64,000 nucleotides of DNA from JAVBJN01 sp031546985 (GTDB lineage: Bacteria > Bacteroidota > Bacteroidia > Chitinophagales > Chitinophagaceae): NCBI GenBank assembly GCA_031546985.1, contig JAVBJN010000024.1, forward strand, positions 1 through 64,000, in the 5' to 3' direction. The notes beneath the pieces were generated by a model that saw nothing but the letters and a program-made list of their open reading frames with translations, did not search any database and was not told the DNA's origin. A program made the translations under genes and the position numbers. Shown here in pieces: positions 33,800 through 41,722 of the stretch. Position 1 is the first letter of the stretch; every line of letters starts with the position of its first letter.

Positions 33800-34217
33800 T
33801 TGTAGTTACGTTTAAGATTACAGGAATATTGTTGCGGGTAGCATTGGAGTAAGGGCATACCTGGTGCGCTTGTTGTACCAGTTGCTCGGCGGCATCCTGC
33901 TCCACACCGGGAATGTTAACGGTGAGCTCTGCCGAAAGGCCATAACCGCCGGTTTCCAAAGCGCCCAGTGTAACCGAAGCTGCTACAGAAGTCGTGCCGG
34001 TTTTGAGCCTTGCCTGGCGAATAACGAGGTTAAGCGCATTATCGAAGCAGGCAGCGTAGCCCGCGGCAAACAATTGTTCGGGGTTGGTAGCGCCACCGCT
34101 GCCACCCAGTTCTTTGGGCGAGCGGATTTCAAGCTCCAGTATATTGTCTGATGATTTTACTTGTCCGTTACGGCCGCCGGTTGCAGTGGCATGGGCCGTG
34201 TACAATGGTTTGATCAT
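33792..34217 (-). CDS. ohr: Organic hydroperoxide resistance protein (Ohr)
   Basis: A 141-residue OsmC-superfamily peroxidase that reduces organic hydroperoxides. The two active cysteines are Cys57 (YAACFDNAL) and Cys121 (HQVCPYSNATRNN), and KPLYTAHATATGGRNG is the Ohr N-terminus. A frame runs 29 codons further upstream but through ohrR; the ATG at 34217 overlaps the ohrR stop as ATGA. Repressed, by family knowledge, by OhrR, whose gene is immediately upstream. Confidence 0.96.
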   Translation of the reverse strand: MIKPLYTAHATATGGRNGQVKSSDNILELEIRSPKELGGSGGATNPEQLFAAGYAACFDNALNLVIRQARLKTGTTSVAASVTLGALETGGYGLSAELTVNIPGVEQDAAEQLVQQAHQVCPYSNATRNNIPVILNVTTNV

Positions 34218-34654
34218 ATATTGTTGTGTTGAAGTTTTGTAAGAATGGCTTCGATACGGGTTTTGAGCTCGCTCAGTTCCATATCGTTTACGCTCATGCT
34301 GCATTTTAACTGCTCTGGTATGGCGCGTGCCGCTTTTTCCATAGCCACACCCTGGGTGGTAAGGGCTATGATCACGGTGCGTTCGTCTTCCTTGCTGCGC
34401 TCACGGGTTACCAGCCCTTTTTGTTCGAGGCGTTTGAGCAGCGGTGTAAGTGTGCCGGAGTCGAGCATCAGTTGCTCGCCCAGTGCTTTTACGGTAAGCG
34501 TTTCATGTTCCCACAGCAGCAACAGCACCAGGTATTGCGGGTAAGTAAGGTCCAGCTCTTCCAGCAAGGGACGGTAATAATTGGTTACTGCCCGCGATAA
34601 GGCGTATAACGGAAAACAGAGCTGGTGTTTGAGTTTAAGTGCTTCGGTACCCAT
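34214..34654 (-). CDS. ohrR: MarR-family organic-peroxide sensor OhrR
   Basis: A 146-residue winged-helix repressor. The N-terminus LKLKHQLCFPLYALSRAVTN carries Cys13, which corresponds to the single reactive cysteine of OhrR proteins that is oxidised by organic peroxides and releases DNA. The recognition region is VKALGEQLMLDSGTLTPLLK, and ERSKEDERTV forms the wing. No second cysteine of the two-Cys class is obvious at the C-terminus except Cys118, so the one-Cys type is likely. It precedes ohr with an ATGA overlap. Confidence 0.93.
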   Translation of the reverse strand: MGTEALKLKHQLCFPLYALSRAVTNYYRPLLEELDLTYPQYLVLLLLWEHETLTVKALGEQLMLDSGTLTPLLKRLEQKGLVTRERSKEDERTVIIALTTQGVAMEKAARAIPEQLKCSMSVNDMELSELKTRIEAILTKLQHNNI

Positions 34655-34664
34655 AATAAATCAA

Positions 34665-35687
34665 TTAAACGGTGAGTGATGGTACTGTTGCCGGAAACAT
34701 TTCGGCCAGTAATTCGTAAGAGCGCAGGCGGTCTTCAAAACTATGGGTAATGGTTACGGCCATAATTTCGTCTACCTGGCATTCTTGGGCCAGTTGCAGG
34801 AGTTGGGCTTTAACCTGGCCGGGTGTGCCGGCAATAAGGCGGCCCGCATTGCGCTGCATTACCATTTGCTCTTCGGGTGTGTATTCAATGTCTTTAATGG
34901 CTTCGTAAGATGGAATGCCTTCCAGCCTGTTGCCTCTTTCGAGTTGCAGCAAGCGGTTTTGCATTACGGTTTTAAGTTCGTACGCTTTTTGCTCCGTTTC
35001 GCCAATGAGCACGCTAATGGCCAGTAGTACTTTAGGCTCAGGCATCGCCGCCGAGGGTTTAAAACGGGCGCGGTACAGTTGTATGGCTTCTTTAGCGCCG
35101 TAGGGCGAAATGAACTGTGCAAAAGCCAGCCCCATGCCCATGCCTGCGGCAAAAACAGCGCTGCTGCCGCTGGAGGTGAGCAGCCACATTTCGGGCGCGG
35201 TCGTTACATCAGGAATGGCCATTACCTTGCCATAAGCAGTTTCGAGTCCGCCATTGAGGTAAGCGGTAAGATCGGTCAGTTGTTCTATATATTCTTCTTC
35301 TTTAAATCGGTTCGATGGGTTGAGCAAAGCTGCCGTTAAGCGGTCGCCACCGGGTGCACGGCCAATACCCAGGTCTATACGGCCGGGTGCAAAGGCTTCG
35401 AGCAGGCGAAAGTTCTCGGCCACTTTTAATGCGCTGTGGTTGGGCAGCATAATCCCACCAGAACCTAAACGGATAGTATGGGTATGTGCGGCCAAATGCG
35501 CCAACAGCACTTCGGGCGCCGATCCTGCGAGTGCAGTTGTATTGTGGTGCTCCGAAACCCAGAAACGCTGGTAACCCAGGGCTTCGGCCCGTTTGGCCAG
35601 GGTTACGGTTTCCTGCAAAGCCTGGCGGGCGGTATCGTGCTGGCGCACAGGCGACTGGTCTAGTATGCTGATTTTAATATCTGACAT
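34665..35687 (-). CDS. LLM-class flavin-dependent oxidoreductase
   Basis: A 340-residue luciferase-like monooxygenase of the group with KISILDQSPVRQ at the N-terminus and FWVSEHHNTTALAGSAPEVL at about 42-61. The flavin contacts GSGGIMLPNHSALKVAENFR and APGRIDLGIGRAPGG follow. Such enzymes use reduced FMN; the substrate is unknown. The ATG at 35687 begins the conserved region; a frame extends 18 codons upstream across a likely promoter. It is the first gene of the ohrR-ohr operon (10 bp to ohrR). Confidence 0.92.
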   Translation of the reverse strand: MSDIKISILDQSPVRQHDTARQALQETVTLAKRAEALGYQRFWVSEHHNTTALAGSAPEVLLAHLAAHTHTIRLGSGGIMLPNHSALKVAENFRLLEAFAPGRIDLGIGRAPGGDRLTAALLNPSNRFKEEEYIEQLTDLTAYLNGGLETAYGKVMAIPDVTTAPEMWLLTSSGSSAVFAAGMGMGLAFAQFISPYGAKEAIQLYRARFKPSAAMPEPKVLLAISVLIGETEQKAYELKTVMQNRLLQLERGNRLEGIPSYEAIKDIEYTPEEQMVMQRNAGRLIAGTPGQVKAQLLQLAQECQVDEIMAVTITHSFEDRLRSYELLAEMFPATVPSLTV

Positions 35688-35693
35688 TAGTTT

Positions 35694-35717
35694 TGTAAAA
35701 TTTGATTGTGTAAAATT
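35694..35717 (-). promoter_or_regulatory. Possible regulator-binding repeats upstream of the LLM-ohrR operon
   Basis: TGTAAAATT occurs at 35694-35702 and again at 35709-35717, a 15-bp spacing that places both copies on one DNA face region near the operon start. The site would suit autoregulation by OhrR, but no experimental consensus for this organism is known. Confidence 0.3.
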
Positions 35718-35894
35718 AAATAGTCTGCCCATACCACCCAAACAATAGATTGTTAAAATTTATCGATAGGGTATCAATTAATCCCCACAATGGGGGAAAA
35801 TACTGTGTTAAAAGGCTACCAGTCAATATTTAAATTGCGTATTTTGGTACCGGTAAAGCAATGCCACCTGCTAACAGACAAAACTTGCGTGACT

Positions 35895-36194
35895 ATGTAT
35901 CTGCCCAATCAAACTTTTTCCGATAGAGTAACACTGCTGGAGATGTTATTCGAATTTGAATCTGGTTCGTTATCTGATTATACCCGTCCGTTGATAGACG
36001 CGATGTACGAAGAGCTGGAATCTGACCCCGATTTTATGGCGATTGATGAAAGTGATGAAGAAGAAGGATCGGCGTATGTGGATGAAAAACTGGCCGACCA
36101 TTTACTGAGCGCCTTCAAGAGCTTTGCCGTTGAAGACAAAAAACTATACGGCGTAAACGAAGCCGGCAAAACATTACTGATGGAAATGCGGTAA
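35895..36194 (+). CDS. Small acidic hypothetical protein
   Basis: A 99-residue strongly acidic cytoplasmic protein, for example residues about 51-60 (DESDEEEGSA) in the middle. It opens MYLPNQTFSDRVTLLEMLFE and ends EAGKTLLMEMR. No family recognised. An open frame reaches back to 35790, but a -7-like TATTTTG at about 35840 and the lack of conserved features before 35895 favour the ATG chosen. It is followed by a clear terminator and stands alone. Confidence 0.6.
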   Translation: MYLPNQTFSDRVTLLEMLFEFESGSLSDYTRPLIDAMYEELESDPDFMAIDESDEEEGSAYVDEKLADHLLSAFKSFAVEDKKLYGVNEAGKTLLMEMR

Positions 36195-36222
36195 ACATTT
36201 TGTGAATCAAAGTATATGAAAT

Positions 36223-36247
36223 GCCGGGTGTTATTCCCGGCTTTTTT
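36223..36247 (+). terminator. Hairpin terminator after the acidic protein gene
   Basis: GCCGGG and CCCGGC form a 6-bp GC stem followed by six T residues. Confidence 0.8.
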
Positions 36248-36295
36248 ATTGCTGGCGGGCGATCATACACCGTAACATGCAGATAAATTTATTAT

Positions 36296-36368
36296 TGTCA
36301 TTCTGCCCGGGAGCAAGATATTCCTTATCCAGAAGAGATGCTGCGCTCGTACCCTCGGCAGCATGCCA
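36296..36368. repeat. Fragment of the dispersed repeat family
   Basis: GTCATTCTGCCCGGGAGCAA at its left end, AGAAGAGATGCTGCG in the middle and GGCAGCATGCC at its right end. It occupies most of the 316-bp gap before the helicase gene. Confidence 0.55.
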
Positions 36369-36482
36369 TTAAAAAGTGAGAATCTCCTACAATATTGCGG
36401 ATCATTTAACTTAGGTAAGAGGTAGAAGACCCACATTATTGCTGCACTACCATTAAATTATGCCCGCTAAGCCGCTACATGT

Positions 36483-36490
36483 TATCTTTG
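36483..36490 (+). promoter_or_regulatory. -7 box for the DEAD-box helicase
   Basis: TATCTTTG is a perfect match, 21 bases before the ATG at 36511; it rules out the in-frame ATG at 36460. Confidence 0.75.
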
Positions 36491-36510
36491 CACCACATTT
36501 AACAGTATTT

Positions 36511-37767
36511 ATGAAGTTTGAAGATTACCGCATAGCGCCGGAGATCAAGAGGAGCCTGGAAAAAGCCGGATTCAAGAAACCTACCGATATTCAATATAAA
36601 TCGATTCCCCCGATTCTGAACGGGGAAGACGTGCTGGCTATTGCCCAGACCGGTACCGGAAAAACGGCAGCTTTTGCCATTCCGGTAATCCACATGATTC
36701 ACCAGCAGAAAACAACCAAAAAATCATACGGTGTAAAGTGTGTGGTAATGGTGCCCACCCGCGAACTGGCTATCCAGATTACCGAGGTGTTTGATACCAT
36801 TGGCCGTTTTTCTAAAGTTAAAACCTATTGCATTACCGGTGGTGTAGAGCAAGACCCGCAGATCGAAACCCTGAATGATGGTATCGATGTGGTGATTGCT
36901 ACGCCCGGCCGCGTGTTCGACCTGGTAGCGCAGGGGCACCTGGATCTGAGCTATGTGCAGATCCTGATTCTCGATGAAGCCGATCATATGTTGGATCTGG
37001 GTTTTATTACCGATATCCGCGATCTGATGCGCCATATACCACGCAACAGGCAGACCTTGTTTTTCTCTGCTACCATTAACGATACCATTAAGGACTTGGC
37101 TTACTCATTGGTGCGCCACGCCATCCGCATCCAGATTTCGCCCAAAGATCCAGTGTCTAAGAATATTAAACATGCGGTAACTTTTGTGGATATGGACGAT
37201 AAGCGTTTCTTTCTCGAAAGGCTGATTAACGAAAACCCAGAAAGTAAGATACTGGTGTTTGTGCGTACCAAAGTGCGCGCAGAGCGGGTAAACAAAGCTT
37301 TGGAGCGGGTAAACATACACAGTATAACCATCCACGGCGATAAGGAACAAACCGACCGCCTGCAGGTGATGGATGAGTTTAAAACAGGTACTACCAAAGT
37401 GCTTATTGCTACTGATGTGAGTGCCCGTGGTATTGACATCCCTAACGTAGATTATGTGGTAAACTACGACCTGCCCGATGTGCCCGAAAACTATGTGCAC
37501 AGAGTAGGCCGTACCGGTAGGGGTATGAACAAGGGTAAAGCCATTTCGTTTTGCAGCCCCGAAGAAAAACCGGTGCTCGATGAGATTGAAGGATTCCTGG
37601 ACCAGCCGGTAGAAGTGCTGGAGATTCAGAAAGGCGATTATACCGCTACCATCAGCATGAGCAACGAAACCCATGCCGATTGGAAAACCCTGATGAAGGA
37701 AGCCGAAGAGATAGAGCAAATGAAAGCAAAGGCCAAGGCCAAAGCGAATAAAAAGAAGAAAAAGTAA
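36511..37767 (+). CDS. DEAD-box RNA helicase, RhlE-like
   Basis: A 418-residue ATP-dependent RNA helicase. In order: Q motif region KPTDIQYKSIPPIL, motif I AQTGTGKT (45-52), PTRELAIQ, DEAD at 155-158, SAT at 186-188, ATDVSARGIDIP and HRVGRTGRG. The short lysine-rich tail (about residues 400-418, MKAKAKAKANKKKKK) is typical of RhlE-type proteins and probably binds RNA. Likely roles are ribosome assembly or mRNA turnover, often at low temperature. Convergent with osmC across a palindromic terminator. Confidence 0.95.
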   Translation: MKFEDYRIAPEIKRSLEKAGFKKPTDIQYKSIPPILNGEDVLAIAQTGTGKTAAFAIPVIHMIHQQKTTKKSYGVKCVVMVPTRELAIQITEVFDTIGRFSKVKTYCITGGVEQDPQIETLNDGIDVVIATPGRVFDLVAQGHLDLSYVQILILDEADHMLDLGFITDIRDLMRHIPRNRQTLFFSATINDTIKDLAYSLVRHAIRIQISPKDPVSKNIKHAVTFVDMDDKRFFLERLINENPESKILVFVRTKVRAERVNKALERVNIHSITIHGDKEQTDRLQVMDEFKTGTTKVLIATDVSARGIDIPNVDYVVNYDLPDVPENYVHRVGRTGRGMNKGKAISFCSPEEKPVLDEIEGFLDQPVEVLEIQKGDYTATISMSNETHADWKTLMKEAEEIEQMKAKAKAKANKKKKK

Positions 37768-37774
37768 TACGCAT

Positions 37775-37806
37775 AAAAAACGCCGGATCGTACGATCCGG
37801 CGTTTT
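37775..37806. terminator. Bidirectional terminator between rhlE-like and osmC
   Basis: CGCCGGATCGTACGATCCGGCG (37781-37802) is a perfect palindrome with A6 on one side and T4 on the other. Confidence 0.85.
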
Positions 37807-37825
37807 GATTTATATCATGCTGCCA

Positions 37826-38239
37826 TTAAGAGATCAATACGGCTTCTGAACTGATTTGGGTGTTCAGCAGTTTAGAGATGGGGCAGTTGGCCTCCGCGTC
37901 TTTAACCGAATTCTGAAACACTTCTTCAGAAATGCCGGGTACTTTGGCTTTTACGGTGAGGTGAGAGCCTACCACAGCACCGTTTTCAAAGTTAATGGCG
38001 CAAGTAGTTTCGATATTATCCGGCGTAAAGCCGGCTTCGCCCAATACAAAACTCAGTTTCATGGTAAAACATCCGGCGTGGGCCGCAGCTACCAGCTCTT
38101 CGGGATTGGTGCCAATACCTTCTGCAAAACGGGAGTTGAAGGAATACTGGGTTTGCTTCAATACACCACTCTGGGTAGTGAGGTTGCCGTTTCCTTCCTT
38201 GCCGGAACCATTCCATACTGCGGTTGCGTTTCTTTTCAT
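37826..38239 (-). CDS. OsmC family peroxidase
   Basis: A 137-residue protein of the OsmC branch of the Ohr/OsmC superfamily. The two cysteines are in AAAHAGCFTMKLSF and DAEANCPISKLLN, and MKRNATAVWNGSGKEGNG is the OsmC N-terminus. These enzymes reduce organic hydroperoxides during stress and stationary phase. It is distinct from the Ohr at 33.8 kb, which belongs to the other branch. Stand-alone gene with start ATG at 38239. Confidence 0.94.
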   Translation of the reverse strand: MKRNATAVWNGSGKEGNGNLTTQSGVLKQTQYSFNSRFAEGIGTNPEELVAAAHAGCFTMKLSFVLGEAGFTPDNIETTCAINFENGAVVGSHLTVKAKVPGISEEVFQNSVKDAEANCPISKLLNTQISSEAVLIS

Positions 38240-38341
38240 ATTTGGGTGTTTTTGTGTTTAGAAAAGTGGTTAAGTCACTTAAATTACAAAAAAGGTGTAA
38301 GCCTGCCAACTCTGTCATGTTATGTGTGGTTTAACAATAGT

Positions 38342-38560
38342 CGGGGCTTCGACAAGCTCAGCCACCTTTGCCTATCTATCTATCAGGAAGGCTGAGGCAG
38401 TATAAGTGGAACAGGTTCTGTCAGAGGTTGTTTTAAAGAGATCCTGCTTCCCATTCCTGCGTCCCCGCATGGGCGGGACAGGCATGGTGCAGGATGACAG
38501 CAATGAATACAATTGATCTCTTGCAAAACCATAAAGGTGGCTGAGCCTGTCGAAGCCCCG
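38342..38560. repeat. MITE-like element with 28-bp terminal inverted repeats
   Basis: CGGGGCTTCGACAAGCTCAG... at 38342-38369 and its inverse at 38533-38560 match in 27 of 28 positions. The 163-bp interior has no ORF and carries the GAGATCCTGCTTCC, CCCGCATGGGCGGGACAGG and GCAGGATGACAG words of the dispersed repeat family. The shape is that of a non-autonomous miniature element, but no target duplication is visible by eye. Confidence 0.65.
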
Positions 38561-38565
38561 CTAAA

Positions 38566-38607
38566 GAAAACCCCTTGCAGGCTATTCCCATAGGAAACCT
38601 GCAAGGG
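38566..38607 (-). terminator. Hairpin terminator after lysC
   Basis: CCCTTGCAGG (38572-38581) pairs perfectly with CCTGCAAGGG (38598-38607); on the minus strand GTTTTCTTT follows. Confidence 0.8.
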
Positions 38608-38653
38608 TTACGTTATAATGACTTTTGCACTAATTCGCAAATTCGTTAATCCG

Positions 38654-39919
38654 CTATTTAATCACCATCTGCACCGTATTGCGGGATTTTTGCTCCAGCA
38701 AGGCTACACGGCCTTTGGTAAGCTCTTCGAGGATAGAAGGTGTAAAATGACGCACGGTAAGCAATTGCACATCTTCGTTGCGCAGCACTTTATAGTCTTT
38801 GCTCAGCACTTCCATCAGTTGCTCTACTACATCGGGTTTATTGTCGATGCACACCACCAGGCTGATGGCCGCATTCTGGATCAGGTTAATCTTGATGTTC
38901 AACCCGTGGAAGATATTGTAGAGGTTGCTCAGGTTGTCTTCTGTAATAAAAGAGAAATCCTTGGAGGTTACCTGCAGCAGCGCCTGGTCTTTTTTAAGCA
39001 CAATAATGGGCGGGTATACAAACGTGTCGGTTTGCTCCTTAATCATGGTGCCCTTGAGCGTTTTATCCAGGAAGCACTTTACAAACAGCGGAATTTGCTT
39101 GTTTTGCAAAGGCTTAATGGTCTTAGGGTGAATGACTTGCGCACCGTAGAAAGCCATTTCGATTACCTCGTAATAGGTAATTTCCTCAATCTTTACGGTA
39201 TTGGGAAACAATTTTGGATCGGCATTGAGCAGGCCTTCCACATCCTTCCAGATGGTTTGGCTCTCTGCATCGAGCATATTGGCAAATACCGCAGCCGAGT
39301 AATCCGAACCTTCGCGGCCCAGTGTGGTAGATGCGTTTTGGTCTGTAGCGCCTATGAAACCCTGGGTAAGCACCATGCCGGTAGCTTCCAGCGCAGGCTT
39401 AACGATCTCGTTTACCTTATTTTGGGTAAAATTCCAGTCTATACGGGCATCGCGGTAGGTCTCATCGGTGCGGAACACGTCGCGCACATCGATCCAGGTA
39501 TTGGGGCGGCCATTGGCGTTGAGGTACGCACTTAAAATGCAGGTACTCAACAGCTCACCGATACAAACGATCTGATCGTAGTAGTAATCGTATGGCTTTT
39601 CAATGGGGCCGGATATAACCCATTCGATCTCTGTATAAAACTCGGTCAGTTTTTCCAGGGTAGCAGGGGCGTCTCCGCCCAGCATCTTTCGGGCATATTC
39701 GTTGTGCTGTTCTTCCAGTGCGGTAAAAAGTTGTTTAGCGGTCTGCTTATCGCCCTTAAAAAAGGCTTCTGCTACTTTTTCCAGTGCATTGGTTGTTTTA
39801 CCCAATGCAGATACTACCACCAGCAGCGGCTGGTCGGCATAATCACTGATGATTCCTGCTACATTCTGAATTCTTTCAGGCGTAGCAATAGAGGCACCTC
39901 CGAATTTAAATACCCTCAT
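38654..39919 (-). CDS. lysC: Aspartate kinase
   Basis: A 421-residue monofunctional aspartokinase, first enzyme of the lysine/threonine/methionine branch. KFGGAS is at residues 5-10, the catalytic region includes GFIGATDQNASTTLGREGSD, and two ACT domains fill the last ~130 residues, so feedback control is expected. A frame continues to 39994, but the -7 box at 39949-39956 lies inside it, and the family N-terminus MRVFKFGGASI starts at 39919. No downstream asd or dap gene is attached. Confidence 0.95.
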   Translation of the reverse strand: MRVFKFGGASIATPERIQNVAGIISDYADQPLLVVVSALGKTTNALEKVAEAFFKGDKQTAKQLFTALEEQHNEYARKMLGGDAPATLEKLTEFYTEIEWVISGPIEKPYDYYYDQIVCIGELLSTCILSAYLNANGRPNTWIDVRDVFRTDETYRDARIDWNFTQNKVNEIVKPALEATGMVLTQGFIGATDQNASTTLGREGSDYSAAVFANMLDAESQTIWKDVEGLLNADPKLFPNTVKIEEITYYEVIEMAFYGAQVIHPKTIKPLQNKQIPLFVKCFLDKTLKGTMIKEQTDTFVYPPIIVLKKDQALLQVTSKDFSFITEDNLSNLYNIFHGLNIKINLIQNAAISLVVCIDNKPDVVEQLMEVLSKDYKVLRNEDVQLLTVRHFTPSILEELTKGRVALLEQKSRNTVQMVIK

Positions 39920-39948
39920 ATGTGTTCCATTAAAAATTTTAAACCGCG

Positions 39949-39956
39949 CAAATATA
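39949..39956 (-). promoter_or_regulatory. -7 box for lysC
   Basis: TATATTTG on the minus strand, perfect match, about 30 bases before the ATG at 39919. Confidence 0.7.
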
Positions 39957-40030
39957 AAGGAGTGGGGGCTTTTTTCATAAATTATCAGTTGCATTTTCGA
40001 TATTTGCAGCGTTTCAAATTAAAATGTGAT

Positions 40031-41041
40031 ATGAATCCGCAGCGTAAACTGATAACCTTTGATGAGTTTACTATTCATCAGACCCGCCAATTTCCTAATG
40101 CCACAGGCGAACTGTCGGCATTGCTGAGAGATATTAACCTGGCATGCAAACTTATTAATAAGAAAGTAAATAAAGCGGGACTGGTAGACATCCTGGGCCA
40201 GCATGGCGCAACCAACGTGCAGGGCGAAGAGCAAATGAAGCTCGATGTGTTTGCCAACGATATGCTTATCGAAGTGTTGCGCATGAGTAATGAGTGCGCG
40301 GGTGTGGCTTCGGAAGAGAACGACGATTTTATCGCTTTTGAAGACGATTTTTCTAAAAATTCGAAATACGTAGTGCTGTTCGATCCATTGGACGGTTCTT
40401 CCAATATTGACTGTAACGCTTCTATCGGAACCATTTTTGCCATTTACAAAAGGGTTTCTGAACTGGGCAAACCTTGTACCCAGGAAGACTTTTTGCAGCC
40501 GGGCAACCGTCTGATGGCTGCTGGTTATATCATTTACGGTTCCAGCACCATGCTGGTATATGCTACACGCCTGGGCGTTAACGGCTTTACCCTGGAGCAA
40601 TCCATTGGTGAGTTCTGCCTCTCACACCCCGATATGAAGTGCAGCGATAAAGGAAAGATCTACTCTGTAAACCAGGGCAACACTTCTAAGTTTTCGGATA
40701 GTATGCGTGGTTTCCTTGACTATTGCATGGAAGACGACAAAGAAACTGGCCGTCCTTACGGGCACCGTTACATTGGCTCTATGGTAGCCGATCTGCACCG
40801 CACACTGATCAAAGGCGGTATTTTCATGTACCCTGCCGATAAAAAATCGGTAAAAGGCAAACTGCGCCTGATGTATGAGTGCAACCCAATGTCGTTTATC
40901 GTAGAAGCAGCCGGCGGTATGAGCATCGACGGTGAGCAGCGCATTCTCGATATTCAACCCACAGAACTGCACCAGCGCGCACCTATCTTTATCGGATCTA
41001 AAAACCTGGTAGAGAAAGCTGCTGAGTTTATGAAAGGATAA
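40031..41041 (+). CDS. fbp: Fructose-1,6-bisphosphatase, class I
   Basis: A 336-residue gluconeogenic enzyme that dephosphorylates fructose 1,6-bisphosphate. The metal-binding signature LFDPLDGSSNIDCN is intact, along with ASEENDD and RLMYECNPMSFIVEAAGG near the C-terminus. The frame is open for 109 codons upstream, but that part is antisense to lysC; the family start MNPQRKLITFDEFTI lies at 40031, with a GATATTTG -7-like element about 30 bases earlier. A strong terminator follows. Confidence 0.96.
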   Translation: MNPQRKLITFDEFTIHQTRQFPNATGELSALLRDINLACKLINKKVNKAGLVDILGQHGATNVQGEEQMKLDVFANDMLIEVLRMSNECAGVASEENDDFIAFEDDFSKNSKYVVLFDPLDGSSNIDCNASIGTIFAIYKRVSELGKPCTQEDFLQPGNRLMAAGYIIYGSSTMLVYATRLGVNGFTLEQSIGEFCLSHPDMKCSDKGKIYSVNQGNTSKFSDSMRGFLDYCMEDDKETGRPYGHRYIGSMVADLHRTLIKGGIFMYPADKKSVKGKLRLMYECNPMSFIVEAAGGMSIDGEQRILDIQPTELHQRAPIFIGSKNLVEKAAEFMKG

Positions 41042-41061
41042 TACCCCAATAATATCGTTTG

Positions 41062-41096
41062 AAAAATGGCTCCGGAATTTCCGGAGCCATTTTTTT
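41062..41096 (+). terminator. Hairpin terminator after fbp
   Basis: AATGGCTCCGGAA and TTCCGGAGCCATT form a long perfect stem followed by a T run. Confidence 0.88.
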
Positions 41097-41113
41097 GCTG
41101 TTTCGTCAAATAC

Positions 41114-41252
41114 GGGAGCCCTTCGACAAGCTCAGGGACCTCCCTTTGGCGGCATCATAAAATAAAGCAGGTGTCATGCTGCGCCTGACGCAGGAAGGAT
41201 GCCGTATCTCTTGCCGTAGAGATGCTGGATTCCGCATGGGCGGGACAGGTTA
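41114..41252. repeat. Dispersed repeat units
   Basis: The 329-bp gap after fbp contains CCCTTCGACAAGCTCAGGGA, then TGTCATGCTGCGCCTGACGC, GAGATGCTGGATTCC and GCATGGGCGGGACAGG. These are the same words found in the MITE-like element at 38.4 kb and the repeat at 29.5 kb. No ORF or RNA gene is seen in the gap. Confidence 0.65.
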
Positions 41253-41370
41253 CGATCGTGCCTCACTCCACAGCATAACACAAGGATGCGTTTTGTAAAT
41301 GGATTGTTAAGCGTTTCCTCTGGTTAAACCGCGGCATCTTTTGTGCATCTAAGTTCTAAACGATTCGATT

Positions 41371-41640
41371 ATGAACGCAAAAATCTGGTTAGCCGCTTTA
41401 GTGATGATGGTGATCACCATCGCATCTGTTACAGACGCCAACGCGCGTCACCGGGGTCGCAGGGTATACTATGGCCCACCGCCTCCGCCAAGAGTAGTGA
41501 TAATGCCTCCGGTACTGCGTCCGCCGGTAGTAGTGGTGCGCCCGGGATACCACGGCTGGCACCGTCGCCACCGCCCGGTAGTGTATGCGCCACCCCGACC
41601 GCATTACAGACATCATGGCCATTATAACCATTACAGGTAA
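41371..41640 (+). CDS. Small secreted Pro/His/Arg-rich protein
   Basis: An 89-residue protein with a signal peptide (residues 1-25, cut near DANAR) and a very basic mature part: PPPPPRVVIMPPVLRPPVVV is followed by GYHGWHRRHRPVVYAPPRPH and ends HYRHHGHYNHYR. No domain is recognised. Such low-complexity exported proteins are frequent in Bacteroidota; binding to the cell surface, metal or polyanions is possible. It stands alone with its own terminator. Confidence 0.7.
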   Translation: MNAKIWLAALVMMVITIASVTDANARHRGRRVYYGPPPPPRVVIMPPVLRPPVVVVRPGYHGWHRRHRPVVYAPPRPHYRHHGHYNHYR

Positions 41641-41642
41641 TA

Positions 41643-41670
41643 AAAAAGGTTCCATTACGGAACCTTTTTT
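41643..41670 (+). terminator. Hairpin terminator
   Basis: AAAAAAGGTTCC and GGAACCTTTTTT flank an ATTAC loop. Confidence 0.85.
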
Positions 41671-41722
41671 ATGTAGTAGCCTTACATTTTCTTATTTTAG
41701 ACTGTTAATTACTTGTCCGCAT

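Noticed and set aside
38618..39535. A 305-residue plus-strand frame opposite lysC
   Set aside because: Mirror of the aspartate kinase coding sequence; no promoter and no family features.
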